DNA of 11,655 nucleotides from an uncultured Endomicrobiia bacterium (GTDB taxonomy: Bacteria > Elusimicrobiota > Endomicrobiia > Endomicrobiales > Endomicrobiaceae), in NCBI GenBank assembly GCA_905236115.1, contig CAJOOL010000125.1:1-11655 (forward strand). Reading direction: 5' to 3'. Below the pieces are notes generated by a model. It saw only the letters and a list, made by a program, of their open reading frames with translations, did not search any database and was not told the DNA's origin. Below, piece after piece: positions 4,032 through 11,465 of the stretch; within the stretch, counting starts at the first letter, position 1, and every line of letters begins with the position of its first letter. The translations under genes were made by a program, and so were the position numbers.

Positions 4032-6182
4032 ATGAAGAAATTATTTAACAGATTAAGCGGATTTTATGCGGCATTAATATTAGCGGCTGTAGTTGCAATA
4101 ACACACATAGATGTTCTTCTTATGCCGGCGGGGCAGTATTTTGCTTCTTACAACTGGAGCGATTTGAACTACTACATAAACATAAGAAGTTTTGTTTTTG
4201 AAAGTTTAAAGCTCGGTGTATTTCCTTTCTGGACTACCAAAATTTTATGCGGAATTCCGATATTTGCAAACTCGGAATCCGCAATTTTTTATCCTCTTAA
4301 TTTTATATATTTTCTTTTGCCTGTGTCAAAAGCAATAAATTTTTCTTTTGTTCTGCATTTTTTTATTTTGGGATTTTCATCGTTTCTGTGGCTGAACAAT
4401 AAAACAAAAGATAAATTCATATCTTTGATTACCGCCGTTATGTGCATATTTATGTCCGCTCCTTATCTGCACGCCTGTGCGGCACATCTGTCCAACATAA
4501 ATACGTTCTGCTGGTTTCCTTTTTTGCTTTATTTTTATGATAAATCTTTTGAAAAAAAATCTTACTTTTATATACTTCCCGTTTCTGCGGTTATTGCGTT
4601 TCAGATTTTTGCAGGACACTTGCAGTATGTTTATTACACTGCATTGGTTTGTTTGATTTATGTTGTTGTTTTTTGCAGGAACAGATACGCGTTTGTTACT
4701 TTAATAAGTTCTTATGTTTTTTCGCTTTTGCTTACCGCCGTTCAGCTTGTTCCGAGTTTGGATTTTTATTTTGAGGGAGACAGACAGCTGGGCGAAGTAA
4801 AAGCTTTTTCTTATTTTTCAAAATTAAAGTATTTAATTACTTTGTTTTTCCCGAAATATGTTACATATACGGACAAGTTTTTTTGGGAGACGGCGGTTTA
4901 TTTCGGAACGCTGAATTTTTTTGCCGTTGTTACGGCCGTGATATACTGCTTCAACAAAAATATTTTTAAATTCTGTTGTGCTGCATTGTTTTTTTATCTT
5001 TTAACATTTAAACCTTTTGCCGATATTGCCGATAAAATCATTCCCTGTTTTTCTTTGTTCAGAAGTCCGGTAAAACTTATATTTTTCTGTCAGATTTTAA
5101 TGCTTCCCGTTTTGGCACAGGGCATAAGATACTTTTTGTCAAAAAGACTGAATGTAAATAAAACCGCTCTTTTTTGCTTGGCCGCAGTATCGGTTTTTGT
5201 GATGTTTTCTTTCAGAGAAATTTCTTCTTTTATGATAGATTTGTTTAATTACAAAACTATGGAAATACCTGATAAATACGACTTGTATAATTCCATAATA
5301 TATTCGGGCATTTTGATGTTTCTTTTTGCGGCGTTGATGATGCTGAAGAAATACAAGCTGCCGAGAATTATTATCGCTGCAATGCTGATTATGGAGCCTG
5401 TAGTTGTAATGAAAACTTTTTCGCATAAATACGATTTCAAAAACAACTGTAATTTTGATTTTTACAAGCAGGAAAATTTTAACGAACAGACGAGATTTTT
5501 CTTCAACGTTAATTTGGATTTAATGAGCAGGAAAGAAAATGTTTCCGGAGTTTATCCCGATAAAATATTAAACTATGTAAAGTTTATGAATTATCTGAGA
5601 AAAGAATTTAATACGGAAAATATTTTGGGACTGTTGAGGTGCAGATATATTGTCAACGGCGAAGCGGATAAAATAATTTCCGTAGACGATATGAGAACAA
5701 AAACTTTAAAAAGATTGAATTTGATGTTTGATTATAAAGTTGAACCTGATAAACATAAAATTTATGAGATTCTTGAAGATAAAAATTTTGATATTTTTAA
5801 TACGGTAGTGCTGGAAAAAGAACCGCAGTATAAACCTGTTAATACGGAAAATGCACCGGAATACGGTTTGAAGATTTTATATTTTGACGAAAATTCCATA
5901 GTGTTTGAATGTGTAACAAGCGAACCTGCAATTGTTCTGTATACCGATAATTATACAAAAGGCTGGAAAGCTTATGAATTAACCAGCCCGAAAAAGAAAT
6001 ATGAAGTTCTCTGTGCGGATTATATTTATAAGGCAATATCCGTAGATAAAGGCCGCCACGTAATAAAGATAGAATATTTTCCAAGATTTTTTTATCAGAC
6101 GGCGGTTGTATCGGGTGCTGCGTGGATTGTATGGCTGTTGGTGTTTTTTTGGAACCTAAGGAAAAAGTTGAAAAGTTTTTAA
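4032..6182 (+). CDS. YfhO-like GT-C-type multi-pass membrane protein
   Basis: This is a 716-residue inner-membrane protein. The first helix spans about residues 10-27 and is followed by a loop with Asp44. Then come the family-like blocks FPFW (64-67), CGIP (73-76) and YPLN (87-90). Many helices follow to about residue 465, including WFPFLLYFYD near 160. A soluble C-terminal region contains GLLRCRYIV and GWKAY (644-648), and a last helix spans about 689-707. This order is typical of YfhO-type membrane proteins, relatives of GT-C glycosyltransferases that use polyprenyl-phosphate sugars. In Bacillus, YfhO helps glycosylate lipoteichoic acid; the acceptor here is unknown. The ATG at 4032 lacks a clear ribosome site and may depend on the gene 18 bases upstream. 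The stop codon lies inside the hairpin at 6166-6192. Confidence 0.78.
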   Translation: MKKLFNRLSGFYAALILAAVVAITHIDVLLMPAGQYFASYNWSDLNYYINIRSFVFESLKLGVFPFWTTKILCGIPIFANSESAIFYPLNFIYFLLPVSKAINFSFVLHFFILGFSSFLWLNNKTKDKFISLITAVMCIFMSAPYLHACAAHLSNINTFCWFPFLLYFYDKSFEKKSYFYILPVSAVIAFQIFAGHLQYVYYTALVCLIYVVVFCRNRYAFVTLISSYVFSLLLTAVQLVPSLDFYFEGDRQLGEVKAFSYFSKLKYLITLFFPKYVTYTDKFFWETAVYFGTLNFFAVVTAVIYCFNKNIFKFCCAALFFYLLTFKPFADIADKIIPCFSLFRSPVKLIFFCQILMLPVLAQGIRYFLSKRLNVNKTALFCLAAVSVFVMFSFREISSFMIDLFNYKTMEIPDKYDLYNSIIYSGILMFLFAALMMLKKYKLPRIIIAAMLIMEPVVVMKTFSHKYDFKNNCNFDFYKQENFNEQTRFFFNVNLDLMSRKENVSGVYPDKILNYVKFMNYLRKEFNTENILGLLRCRYIVNGEADKIISVDDMRTKTLKRLNLMFDYKVEPDKHKIYEILEDKNFDIFNTVVLEKEPQYKPVNTENAPEYGLKILYFDENSIVFECVTSEPAIVLYTDNYTKGWKAYELTSPKKKYEVLCADYIYKAISVDKGRHVIKIEYFPRFFYQTAVVSGAAWIVWLLVFFWNLRKKLKSF

Positions 6183-6200
6183 CTGTTCAACTATTCAACT
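6166..6200. repeat. AGTTGAA hairpin and 8-bp tandem repeat at the YfhO-like stop
   Basis: AGTTGAA (6166-6172) pairs with TTCAACT (6186-6192); after one mismatch AGTT (6174-6177) pairs with AACT (6181-6184) around a TTT loop. On the minus strand, 6177-6200 reads as three 8-base units of the form AGTTGAAN, the last degenerate. The stop codon TAA (6180-6182) is in the loop and inner stem. No T run follows, so termination is doubtful; a role in mRNA stability is possible. Confidence 0.5.
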
Positions 6201-6218
6201 AAAAAAGAGAGGTTTTTT

Positions 6219-7007
6219 GTGGAAAGTTTATTAAATATTTTTGTTCCGTTGATAACAGGGATGCTGTATTTTGCTATGGCTGCCGAAGTTATAAGAGTAA
6301 GCAAAATAAGAAAATTTATGTTCGGTGAAATAGGATACCAAAAATTATTTGCGGCATTTATTATGCTGGGAATATATTTTATTACCAGACCTTTGCAGAA
6401 TATTTTAGGCCCGCACCCTATGCCTATGATAGTTAATTCTTTAAGACAGTTTTTTATTATGGGTATAATTGCCCCGTCAATTTTTGTAGGCATTTTACAT
6501 TGGGTTCCGGGCGAAAGCGGTGCTCCGAAATCTTCGGTTTTTGCTTCGTATTGTATAGGTATTTTAATGGGAATAATTTTTGTTCTTATCAACTCCATGG
6601 CGGCCGACGGCTCAAAAATTATTTCAACCATTGCAGGACTTAATCTGTATGATGCAACGTGGTTTTCCGGAAAAGATGTTAAGTTCCAGCTGATACTGAT
6701 ACATCTTATCTGTCAGCTTGTTTCACCTGCGGGAATTATTCTTCTTGCTGCGGCATTTGTCCGCCACAGAAGACATACTTATATGCTCGGACATATTTAT
6801 ACTAATATGAAAACAAAATGGAGATACCTTGAAACAGGGTTGATAATTCTTCCCGGGTCGTTTATTCTGTCGGGATTGTTTGCGATGTTCGGAAGATATT
6901 ATACGTATCTTTGGGTTATATATTTTATCGGTGCGGTTATTGCCGGCGGTTTTGTTCTATACAGCATAAAACTTGCCCCGAGGGAAAAACCTGCAGACCT
7001 GAAATAA
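6219..7007 (+). CDS. Seven-helix membrane protein of unknown function
   Basis: I do not recognise this 262-residue protein. Hydrophobic segments fit seven helices at about 6-26, 41-58, 74-96, 108-126, 155-178, 203-222 and 229-250, with basic RHRRH near 182-186 and a short charged tail (PREKPADLK). No kinase, GGDEF or enzyme motif is attached. The topology recalls the seven-helix sensor regions of some histidine kinases and diguanylate cyclases, but this is a standalone protein; a transporter or assembly factor is also possible. The start is GTG at 6219, chosen because GAGAGG ends six bases upstream and no ATG lies close by. It sits 36 bases after the YfhO-like gene and 19 bases before dnaX, in the same direction. 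Confidence 0.7.
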   Translation: MESLLNIFVPLITGMLYFAMAAEVIRVSKIRKFMFGEIGYQKLFAAFIMLGIYFITRPLQNILGPHPMPMIVNSLRQFFIMGIIAPSIFVGILHWVPGESGAPKSSVFASYCIGILMGIIFVLINSMAADGSKIISTIAGLNLYDATWFSGKDVKFQLILIHLICQLVSPAGIILLAAAFVRHRRHTYMLGHIYTNMKTKWRYLETGLIILPGSFILSGLFAMFGRYYTYLWVIYFIGAVIAGGFVLYSIKLAPREKPADLK

Positions 7008-7022
7008 ATTATAAATTGGAGT
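7007..7022 (+). repeat. Partial AT-rich repeat carrying the dnaX ribosome site
   Basis: AATTATAAATTGGAGT begins in the last base of the upstream stop codon and matches the right end of the repeats before yajQ and the radical SAM gene. GGAG (7018-7021) is five bases before the dnaX ATG, the same spacing as at the radical SAM gene. Confidence 0.5.
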
Positions 7023-7026
7023 TCTT

Positions 7027-8790
7027 ATGTCGTATTTGGTTTTAGCTCGTAAGTTTCGTCCTGCAACTTTTGATGAAGTTGTCGGACAAGACCACATATC
7101 ACAGACTTTAAAAAATGCAATAAAAGAAGATAAAGTCGCACACGCTTATCTGTTCAGCGGTCCCAGAGGAACGGGAAAGACGACCATGGCAAGAATTTTT
7201 GCAAAAGCGTTGAATTGCAAAAACGGTCCGACGCCTGAGCCGTGCGGAAAATGCGAAAACTGTACCGAGATTGCCAAAAATCAAAGTATTGACGTTATGG
7301 AAATAGATGCCGCTTCAAACACGGGCGTGGATAACATAAGAGAAATCAGAGAAAACGTAAAGTTTGCACCGACATCTTCAAAATATAAAATTTATATTAT
7401 AGACGAAGTTCACCAGCTTTCAACGGGAGCTTTTAATGCTTTGTTAAAAACTTTGGAAGAGCCTCCCGAACACGTCATTTTCATTTTGGCTACAACCGAA
7501 CAGCACAAAGTGCCGATAACGATTTTGTCAAGATGTCAGAAATACAGATTCAGACTTTTATCCACCAATGAAATTGCTCAGGCAATAAAAAATATTGCAC
7601 GTAAAGATAATTTTGAAATTGAAGACGAGGCATTAAAAATTATTATCAATGCTTCCGGCGGTTCAATGAGAGACGCTCTGAGTTTATTGGATCAGGCAAT
7701 ATCGGCGACGACGGGAAAAATTACCGAAGATTATATCAGAAATCTTATCGGTCTTCTGCCCAAAGAAATAATTTCTTCAACCGTGGACTACATTGCCAAA
7801 AACGATGCCGATGCAATACTGAAAATATGCAAAAAAGTTTATGAAGACGGTTACAATGTTCTTCAGTTTGCAAAAGATTTAAGAGATTATTTAAGACAGC
7901 TTATGATATTTTCCGTCAGTCCTGATGCGGCGGAAGTTTCAAATGAAGACAAGAAACTTTTTGACAGACAGAAAACTCTGTTTGCAATGTCGCGTTACAT
8001 AAGAATGGGCAACTTGATTTCCAAAGCACTTGAAGAAATGAAATGGCACGACAGGCCGAGAATTCTTCTGGAACTTTATCTTTTAAAAATGGCGGAACCT
8101 TACTATAATGTCGGCGAACTGATAAGCAAAATTAACGAACTTTCAAAACAGACCGCGGCGTTTGCACCGGCTACAGCACAAACGGAAAAAAACTCTCGGA
8201 CGGAAACTGTTCTAACGGCGGATGCGAATAATGATGAAAGTTCAAACGATAAAGATAATAATGATAACAGCGACGAAAATGCGGAAGAAGATACGGTTGT
8301 TACAATGGCGGACTCTTTCAGCAATGATTTAATGAGTTTGTGGACGGAGATAGTGGCGGAATTTTCCAAAAAACATCCGATGTCGGCACAGAGTTTGAAA
8401 GACAGTATGGTAAAAGAAATAAATTCAAGCACGTTTCAAATTTCGGCTAAAAGTTTAATGGGCTTGAATATGATAAAAACTTATCATGAAACCATACAGA
8501 AACTTATGACCAGAAAAAGCGGCAGAGAAATAAAAGTAATTTTAAAACTTGACGATATGCTGGAAAAAGGCGGAGTGATAAAAGAAGATATAAAAATAGA
8601 ATCCGAACAGCCGGCAATTGTCAACGCTGTGCAGGAAAAATTTGCCGTTGTTGAAGATTTGAAAAAAACTGCTGCTACGGCGATACCGACAAAAATAGAA
8701 AATATTGCCAAAAAATTCGGCGGCGTTGCCGTAAAGAAAGAACGTAAATCGGTAAATGTAGTTGAAGACAATGATGAAAGTGACAGTTGA
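7027..8790 (+). CDS. dnaX: DNA polymerase III subunit gamma/tau
   Basis: DnaX is the ATPase of the clamp loader; tau also bridges the polymerase cores and the helicase. This protein has 587 residues (E. coli tau: 643). It shows Walker A GPRGTGKT (45-52), a zinc site at Cys64, Cys73, Cys76 and Cys79, Walker B IYIIDEVHQL (122-131), sensor 1 near ILATTE, and the SRC arginine-finger motif in ILSRCQKYRF. Domain III continues to about 370. An acidic, Asn/Asp/Ser-rich linker (about 375-430) follows, then a tau-specific C-terminal part. A run of seven A at 8186-8192 in the linker is a possible slippage site for a gamma-like short form. The ATG has GGAG five bases upstream. recR follows after 22 bases, with no ybaB between. 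Confidence 0.97.
   Translation: MSYLVLARKFRPATFDEVVGQDHISQTLKNAIKEDKVAHAYLFSGPRGTGKTTMARIFAKALNCKNGPTPEPCGKCENCTEIAKNQSIDVMEIDAASNTGVDNIREIRENVKFAPTSSKYKIYIIDEVHQLSTGAFNALLKTLEEPPEHVIFILATTEQHKVPITILSRCQKYRFRLLSTNEIAQAIKNIARKDNFEIEDEALKIIINASGGSMRDALSLLDQAISATTGKITEDYIRNLIGLLPKEIISSTVDYIAKNDADAILKICKKVYEDGYNVLQFAKDLRDYLRQLMIFSVSPDAAEVSNEDKKLFDRQKTLFAMSRYIRMGNLISKALEEMKWHDRPRILLELYLLKMAEPYYNVGELISKINELSKQTAAFAPATAQTEKNSRTETVLTADANNDESSNDKDNNDNSDENAEEDTVVTMADSFSNDLMSLWTEIVAEFSKKHPMSAQSLKDSMVKEINSSTFQISAKSLMGLNMIKTYHETIQKLMTRKSGREIKVILKLDDMLEKGGVIKEDIKIESEQPAIVNAVQEKFAVVEDLKKTAATAIPTKIENIAKKFGGVAVKKERKSVNVVEDNDESDS
8186..8193 (+). promoter_or_regulatory. Candidate dnaX frameshift/slippage site
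   Basis: A_AAA_AAC lies in the correct phase of dnaX (codons GAA AAA AAC, residues 387-389). A -1 shift would add about 12 residues and stop at TAA 8229-8231, giving a protein of about 400 residues. A +1 shift would stop at TAA 8213-8215. Either product keeps domains I-III, as E. coli gamma (431 residues) does. No strong downstream stem-loop or upstream Shine-Dalgarno-like stimulator is visible, and the last base is C, not the G of the E. coli site. Confidence 0.4.
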
Positions 8791-8812
8791 ACGGTTAAGG
8801 AGTAATTTTTAA

Positions 8813-9409
8813 ATGAACAGGCCACAGTTGGTTGAAAAAATGATAGAAGCGGTAAAGAAACTTCCCGGCGTGGGTCCTAAAATGGCCGAGAGGTTATGTT
8901 ATCATATTCTTAAAATGCCGGAATATGAAGCGGCGGCTTTTATTGACGCCATAAAAAAAGCAAGGCAGGAAATAAAAGTCTGTTCAATATGTTATAACTT
9001 AAGCGAGTCCGACCCGTGTCCGATTTGTTCGGATGAAATGAGGGATAAATCCTTATTGTGCGTGGTGGAAACTCCGCAGGATTTGATAGCGGTAAGCAAA
9101 GTAAAAAATTATGACGGAATGTATTTTGTCTTGGGCGGGGCATTATCGCCGCTGGATGCTGTAGGCCCTAAGGACATAAGAATTGATAAACTGATAAAAA
9201 GATTAAAAGACGGAAATATTACGGAAGTGATTCTTGCTACGGATATGGATTCCAAAGGAGAAACGACTGCGGTTTATCTGGCACAATTGATAAAACCGCT
9301 GGGGATAAAAGTTTCACGTTTGGGTTACGGTATGCCCGTCGGCGGCGACATAGAATATGCCGACGAAATTACCATATCCAAAGCGATAGCAGGAAGAAAA
9401 GAAATGTGA
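8813..9409 (+). CDS. recR: Recombination mediator protein RecR
   Basis: RecR works with RecO (and RecF) to load RecA at single-stranded gaps. The protein has 198 residues, the usual length. Domains in order are a helix-hairpin-helix KLPGVGPKMAERL (16-28), a four-cysteine zinc site (Cys57, Cys60, Cys69, Cys72) and a Toprim domain from about 80 with Glu86. A C-terminal region with GYGMPVGGDIEYAD follows. The Toprim segment reads ATDMDSKGETTA (142-153) where RecR proteins usually read ATNPTxEGEATA, so it has a D-x-D pair (Asp144, Asp146) and a Lys at a position usually Glu. The ATG is backed by AAGGAG (8797-8802), ten bases upstream. The gene follows dnaX by 22 bases, a conserved pairing. Confidence 0.96.
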   Translation: MNRPQLVEKMIEAVKKLPGVGPKMAERLCYHILKMPEYEAAAFIDAIKKARQEIKVCSICYNLSESDPCPICSDEMRDKSLLCVVETPQDLIAVSKVKNYDGMYFVLGGALSPLDAVGPKDIRIDKLIKRLKDGNITEVILATDMDSKGETTAVYLAQLIKPLGIKVSRLGYGMPVGGDIEYADEITISKAIAGRKEM

Positions 9410-9416
9410 AAACAGC

Positions 9417-9448
9417 AGTTGAAGAATTGAAAAGTTGAAGAGTTGAAA
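9417..9448 (+). repeat. Four tandem 8-bp units, AGTTGAAR, before lepB
   Basis: AGTTGAAG, AATTGAAA, AGTTGAAG and AGTTGAAA follow one another without gaps and end exactly at GGAGG (9449-9453), the lepB ribosome site. The only departure from the core is one A for G in the second unit. The same unit recurs on the minus strand at about 6177-6200. The array fills most of the 54-base recR-lepB gap. Confidence 0.65.
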
Positions 9449-9463
9449 GGAGGCAGATAATTT

Positions 9464-10240
9464 ATGGAAATAAAACTTTTTATTGCGGGTTGTATATTTT
9501 TGGTATTGGCAATCATAATGCAGGCTGTAAAAAAGAAATTTATTAAAGACGGCAAGCCGTCAAAAACTTTTGAGGATGTTTATTCCTGGGTTGATACTTT
9601 ATGGACGGCGTTGATAATTGCTTCGGTAATAATGTATTTTTTGCTGCAGGCATTTAAGATACCGACAGGCAGTATGAGAAACACACTGATAGAAAAAGAC
9701 CACCTTTTTGCAATGAAATTTATTTACGGTCTGCGTGTGCCTTTTACCGACGGAAAAAGAATTCTTCCGATAAAGCAGGTAAACAAAGGCGACATTGTAA
9801 TATTTCAGTGTCCCCCCTCTGCATTAAGCCCTGCGGAACGTGCCGAAAACGTAAAAAAAGATTACATTAAAAGATGTGTCGCTCTTGCCGGTGATAAGGT
9901 GGAAATAAAAAATAAAATTCTTTATGTAAACGATGTTAAAATTGACGAAAGTTATGTAAATTATGACGACTCCAATATTTACAAAAAATTGGAATTTACA
10001 AATTCTCAGGAAGAATATCAGAAAGCCTGGGAAAACGGAGATTTTGCCATTCTTCCCGTTAATTTTATCAGAGATAATTTCGGTCCCGTTGTTGTTCCCG
10101 AGGGGCATTATATGGTTCTGGGCGATAATAGGGATTATTCTTTTGATGCACGTTTCTGGGGACCGCTTCCGGATAAATATTTGAAAGGTCAGGCATTGTT
10201 TGTTTACTGGCCGTTGAACAGGATTAAGTATATTCGTTAA
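9464..10240 (+). CDS. lepB: Signal peptidase I
   Basis: Type I signal peptidase removes signal peptides from exported proteins at the outer face of the inner membrane. The protein has 258 residues with two N-terminal helices (about 4-22 and 45-63). The catalytic serine box is FKIPTGSM (Ser70) and the general-base lysine is in DYIKRCVALAGD (Lys136). The later signature GDNRDYSFDARFWG has Ala where many homologues have Ser (NSxDSRYWG). An insertion of about 40 residues lies between boxes D and E (YDDSNIYKKLEF to VNFIRDNFG). The start is supported by GGAGG (9449-9453) with a 10-base spacer, directly after the 8-bp tandem array. The RNA ligase gene follows after 32 bases. Confidence 0.95.
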   Translation: MEIKLFIAGCIFLVLAIIMQAVKKKFIKDGKPSKTFEDVYSWVDTLWTALIIASVIMYFLLQAFKIPTGSMRNTLIEKDHLFAMKFIYGLRVPFTDGKRILPIKQVNKGDIVIFQCPPSALSPAERAENVKKDYIKRCVALAGDKVEIKNKILYVNDVKIDESYVNYDDSNIYKKLEFTNSQEEYQKAWENGDFAILPVNFIRDNFGPVVVPEGHYMVLGDNRDYSFDARFWGPLPDKYLKGQALFVYWPLNRIKYIR

Positions 10241-10272
10241 GGAAATGCTGATTAAGGAAAAAGGAGAAAAAA

Positions 10273-11319
10273 ATGATAAATGCAAGTTTTGAAAAAGTAG
10301 AAAAAACAGAGAAACATCCTAACGCCGACAGGCTGGACATTTGCACCGTTTCCGGATATACTGTAATATCGCAAAGAGATACCATTAAAGCCGGCGATTG
10401 GGTATTTTTTATCAGAGAAGACAGCCAGATTTTAATTGATAAAGAAAAGTTCCCGTGGCACGACGGGCTGGAAACATATCTGGGAAGAAACGGCAGAGTA
10501 AAAACGGTGAAATTAAGAGGAATTTTCAGCTCCGGCATTATCATACCGATACGGAAAGTTATGAAAATTTCCGACAATATACAGGACAATATAAAATATT
10601 TAAACAAAAAACTGGAAGACGAAAAATATCTTGAAGAATATTGGGGAATAAAACATTATGTGCCGCCTGTTGTCGGGGCAAGTTTCGGTAATTTACAGCC
10701 GGTAGGAGCAATACCTTACGGCATACCAAAGACCGACGAAGAAAACGTGCAGAATATAGAAAAATCCGAGCTGCCTTTCGGCGAGAAAGTTTTGGTAACA
10801 CGCAAACTTGACGGAACATCCTGCACCGTGATATTCAACAGTGACGGCAGCTATCATATCTGCGGGCGTAACTACGAATATAAAAAGGATTTGGAAAACA
10901 TTTACACAAACACCACAAAACCGTTGGTAGAAAATATTCTGAATTCAAAAATATATGAAACTTTACAGGAACACACGCACTTGGTCTTGCAGGGTGAAAT
11001 TGCCGGTAAGGGCATACAGTCTATGAAAATAAATAAAATCAGCCAGACCGAAGAACCTGATTTTTATGTATTCAGAATAATGTTGTGGAATGATAAAGAC
11101 AGAACCAAATGCGATACGGGAAATTACGGCAGTCCGTGGCATTTTACAAAATTTTCTCTGCCGATAAAAACCGTTCCTGTATTGGGCGAAGAAATATTGA
11201 CCGAAGAGCTGGTAGAGAAATATACGAATGCTCCGGCGGAAGACGGCGAGGGCGTGGTAATCAACTGGAAAAACGGACACTTTAAGATAAAGTCGCTGGA
11301 CTATATAAGTAAGATATAA
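10273..11319 (+). CDS. ATP-dependent RNA ligase, Rnl5/DRB0094 type
   Basis: This 348-residue protein has the nucleotidyltransferase motifs of RNA ligases. Motif I is RKLDGTS with Lys178 as the predicted AMP-accepting lysine. HICGRN (195-200) follows, then LVLQGEIAG (237-245), DFYVFRI (263-269), motif IV EGVVI (326-330) and motif V FKIKS (337-341). The N-terminal 130 residues form a separate domain opening with EKHPNADRLDICTV, which resembles OB-fold modules. This N-terminal OB-like domain plus C-terminal ligase layout matches Deinococcus radiodurans DRB0094, which seals nicks with an RNA 3'-OH strand. A role in RNA repair is inferred. The ATG has AGGAG seven bases upstream. No RNA 3'-end-healing partner is visible nearby. 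Confidence 0.88.
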   Translation: MINASFEKVEKTEKHPNADRLDICTVSGYTVISQRDTIKAGDWVFFIREDSQILIDKEKFPWHDGLETYLGRNGRVKTVKLRGIFSSGIIIPIRKVMKISDNIQDNIKYLNKKLEDEKYLEEYWGIKHYVPPVVGASFGNLQPVGAIPYGIPKTDEENVQNIEKSELPFGEKVLVTRKLDGTSCTVIFNSDGSYHICGRNYEYKKDLENIYTNTTKPLVENILNSKIYETLQEHTHLVLQGEIAGKGIQSMKINKISQTEEPDFYVFRIMLWNDKDRTKCDTGNYGSPWHFTKFSLPIKTVPVLGEEILTEELVEKYTNAPAEDGEGVVINWKNGHFKIKSLDYISKI

Positions 11320-11413
11320 ACAAATACTTAATGTTCTGATTTAGGCTTCAAATTACATTCAATATACGGAGCTGTTTTTTTTTTATTAAGGAAAGAATTT
11401 TTAGGATGAAATC

Positions 11414-11465
11414 CCAAATTATAAGTAAGGAAATCTTTAAATAATTTGGCCGGTTTATTTTTTTT
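11414..11465 (+). terminator. Candidate terminator after the RNA ligase gene
   Basis: CCAAATTAT (11414-11422) and ATAATTTGG (11441-11449) are perfect 9-bp complements around an 18-base loop, followed by CCGGTTTA and eight T (11458-11465). The T run lies only in the + direction, so it would end the ligase transcript. The stem is AT-rich and the loop long, so strength is uncertain. Bases 11320-11413 hold no gene I can support, only a T10 run near 11374-11383. Confidence 0.35.

Noticed and set aside
6191..6631. 146-codon minus-strand open frame
   Set aside because: It lies wholly opposite the well-supported seven-helix membrane gene; its hydrophobic character mirrors the codons on the other strand.
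8662..8668. A second seven-A run late in dnaX as an alternative frameshift site
   Set aside because: It is read as TTG AAA AAA ACT, not in slippery phase, and lies in the tau-specific end, too late to give a gamma-like product.
9824..10285. 153-codon minus-strand open frame
   Set aside because: It is opposite lepB, whose catalytic motifs are intact.
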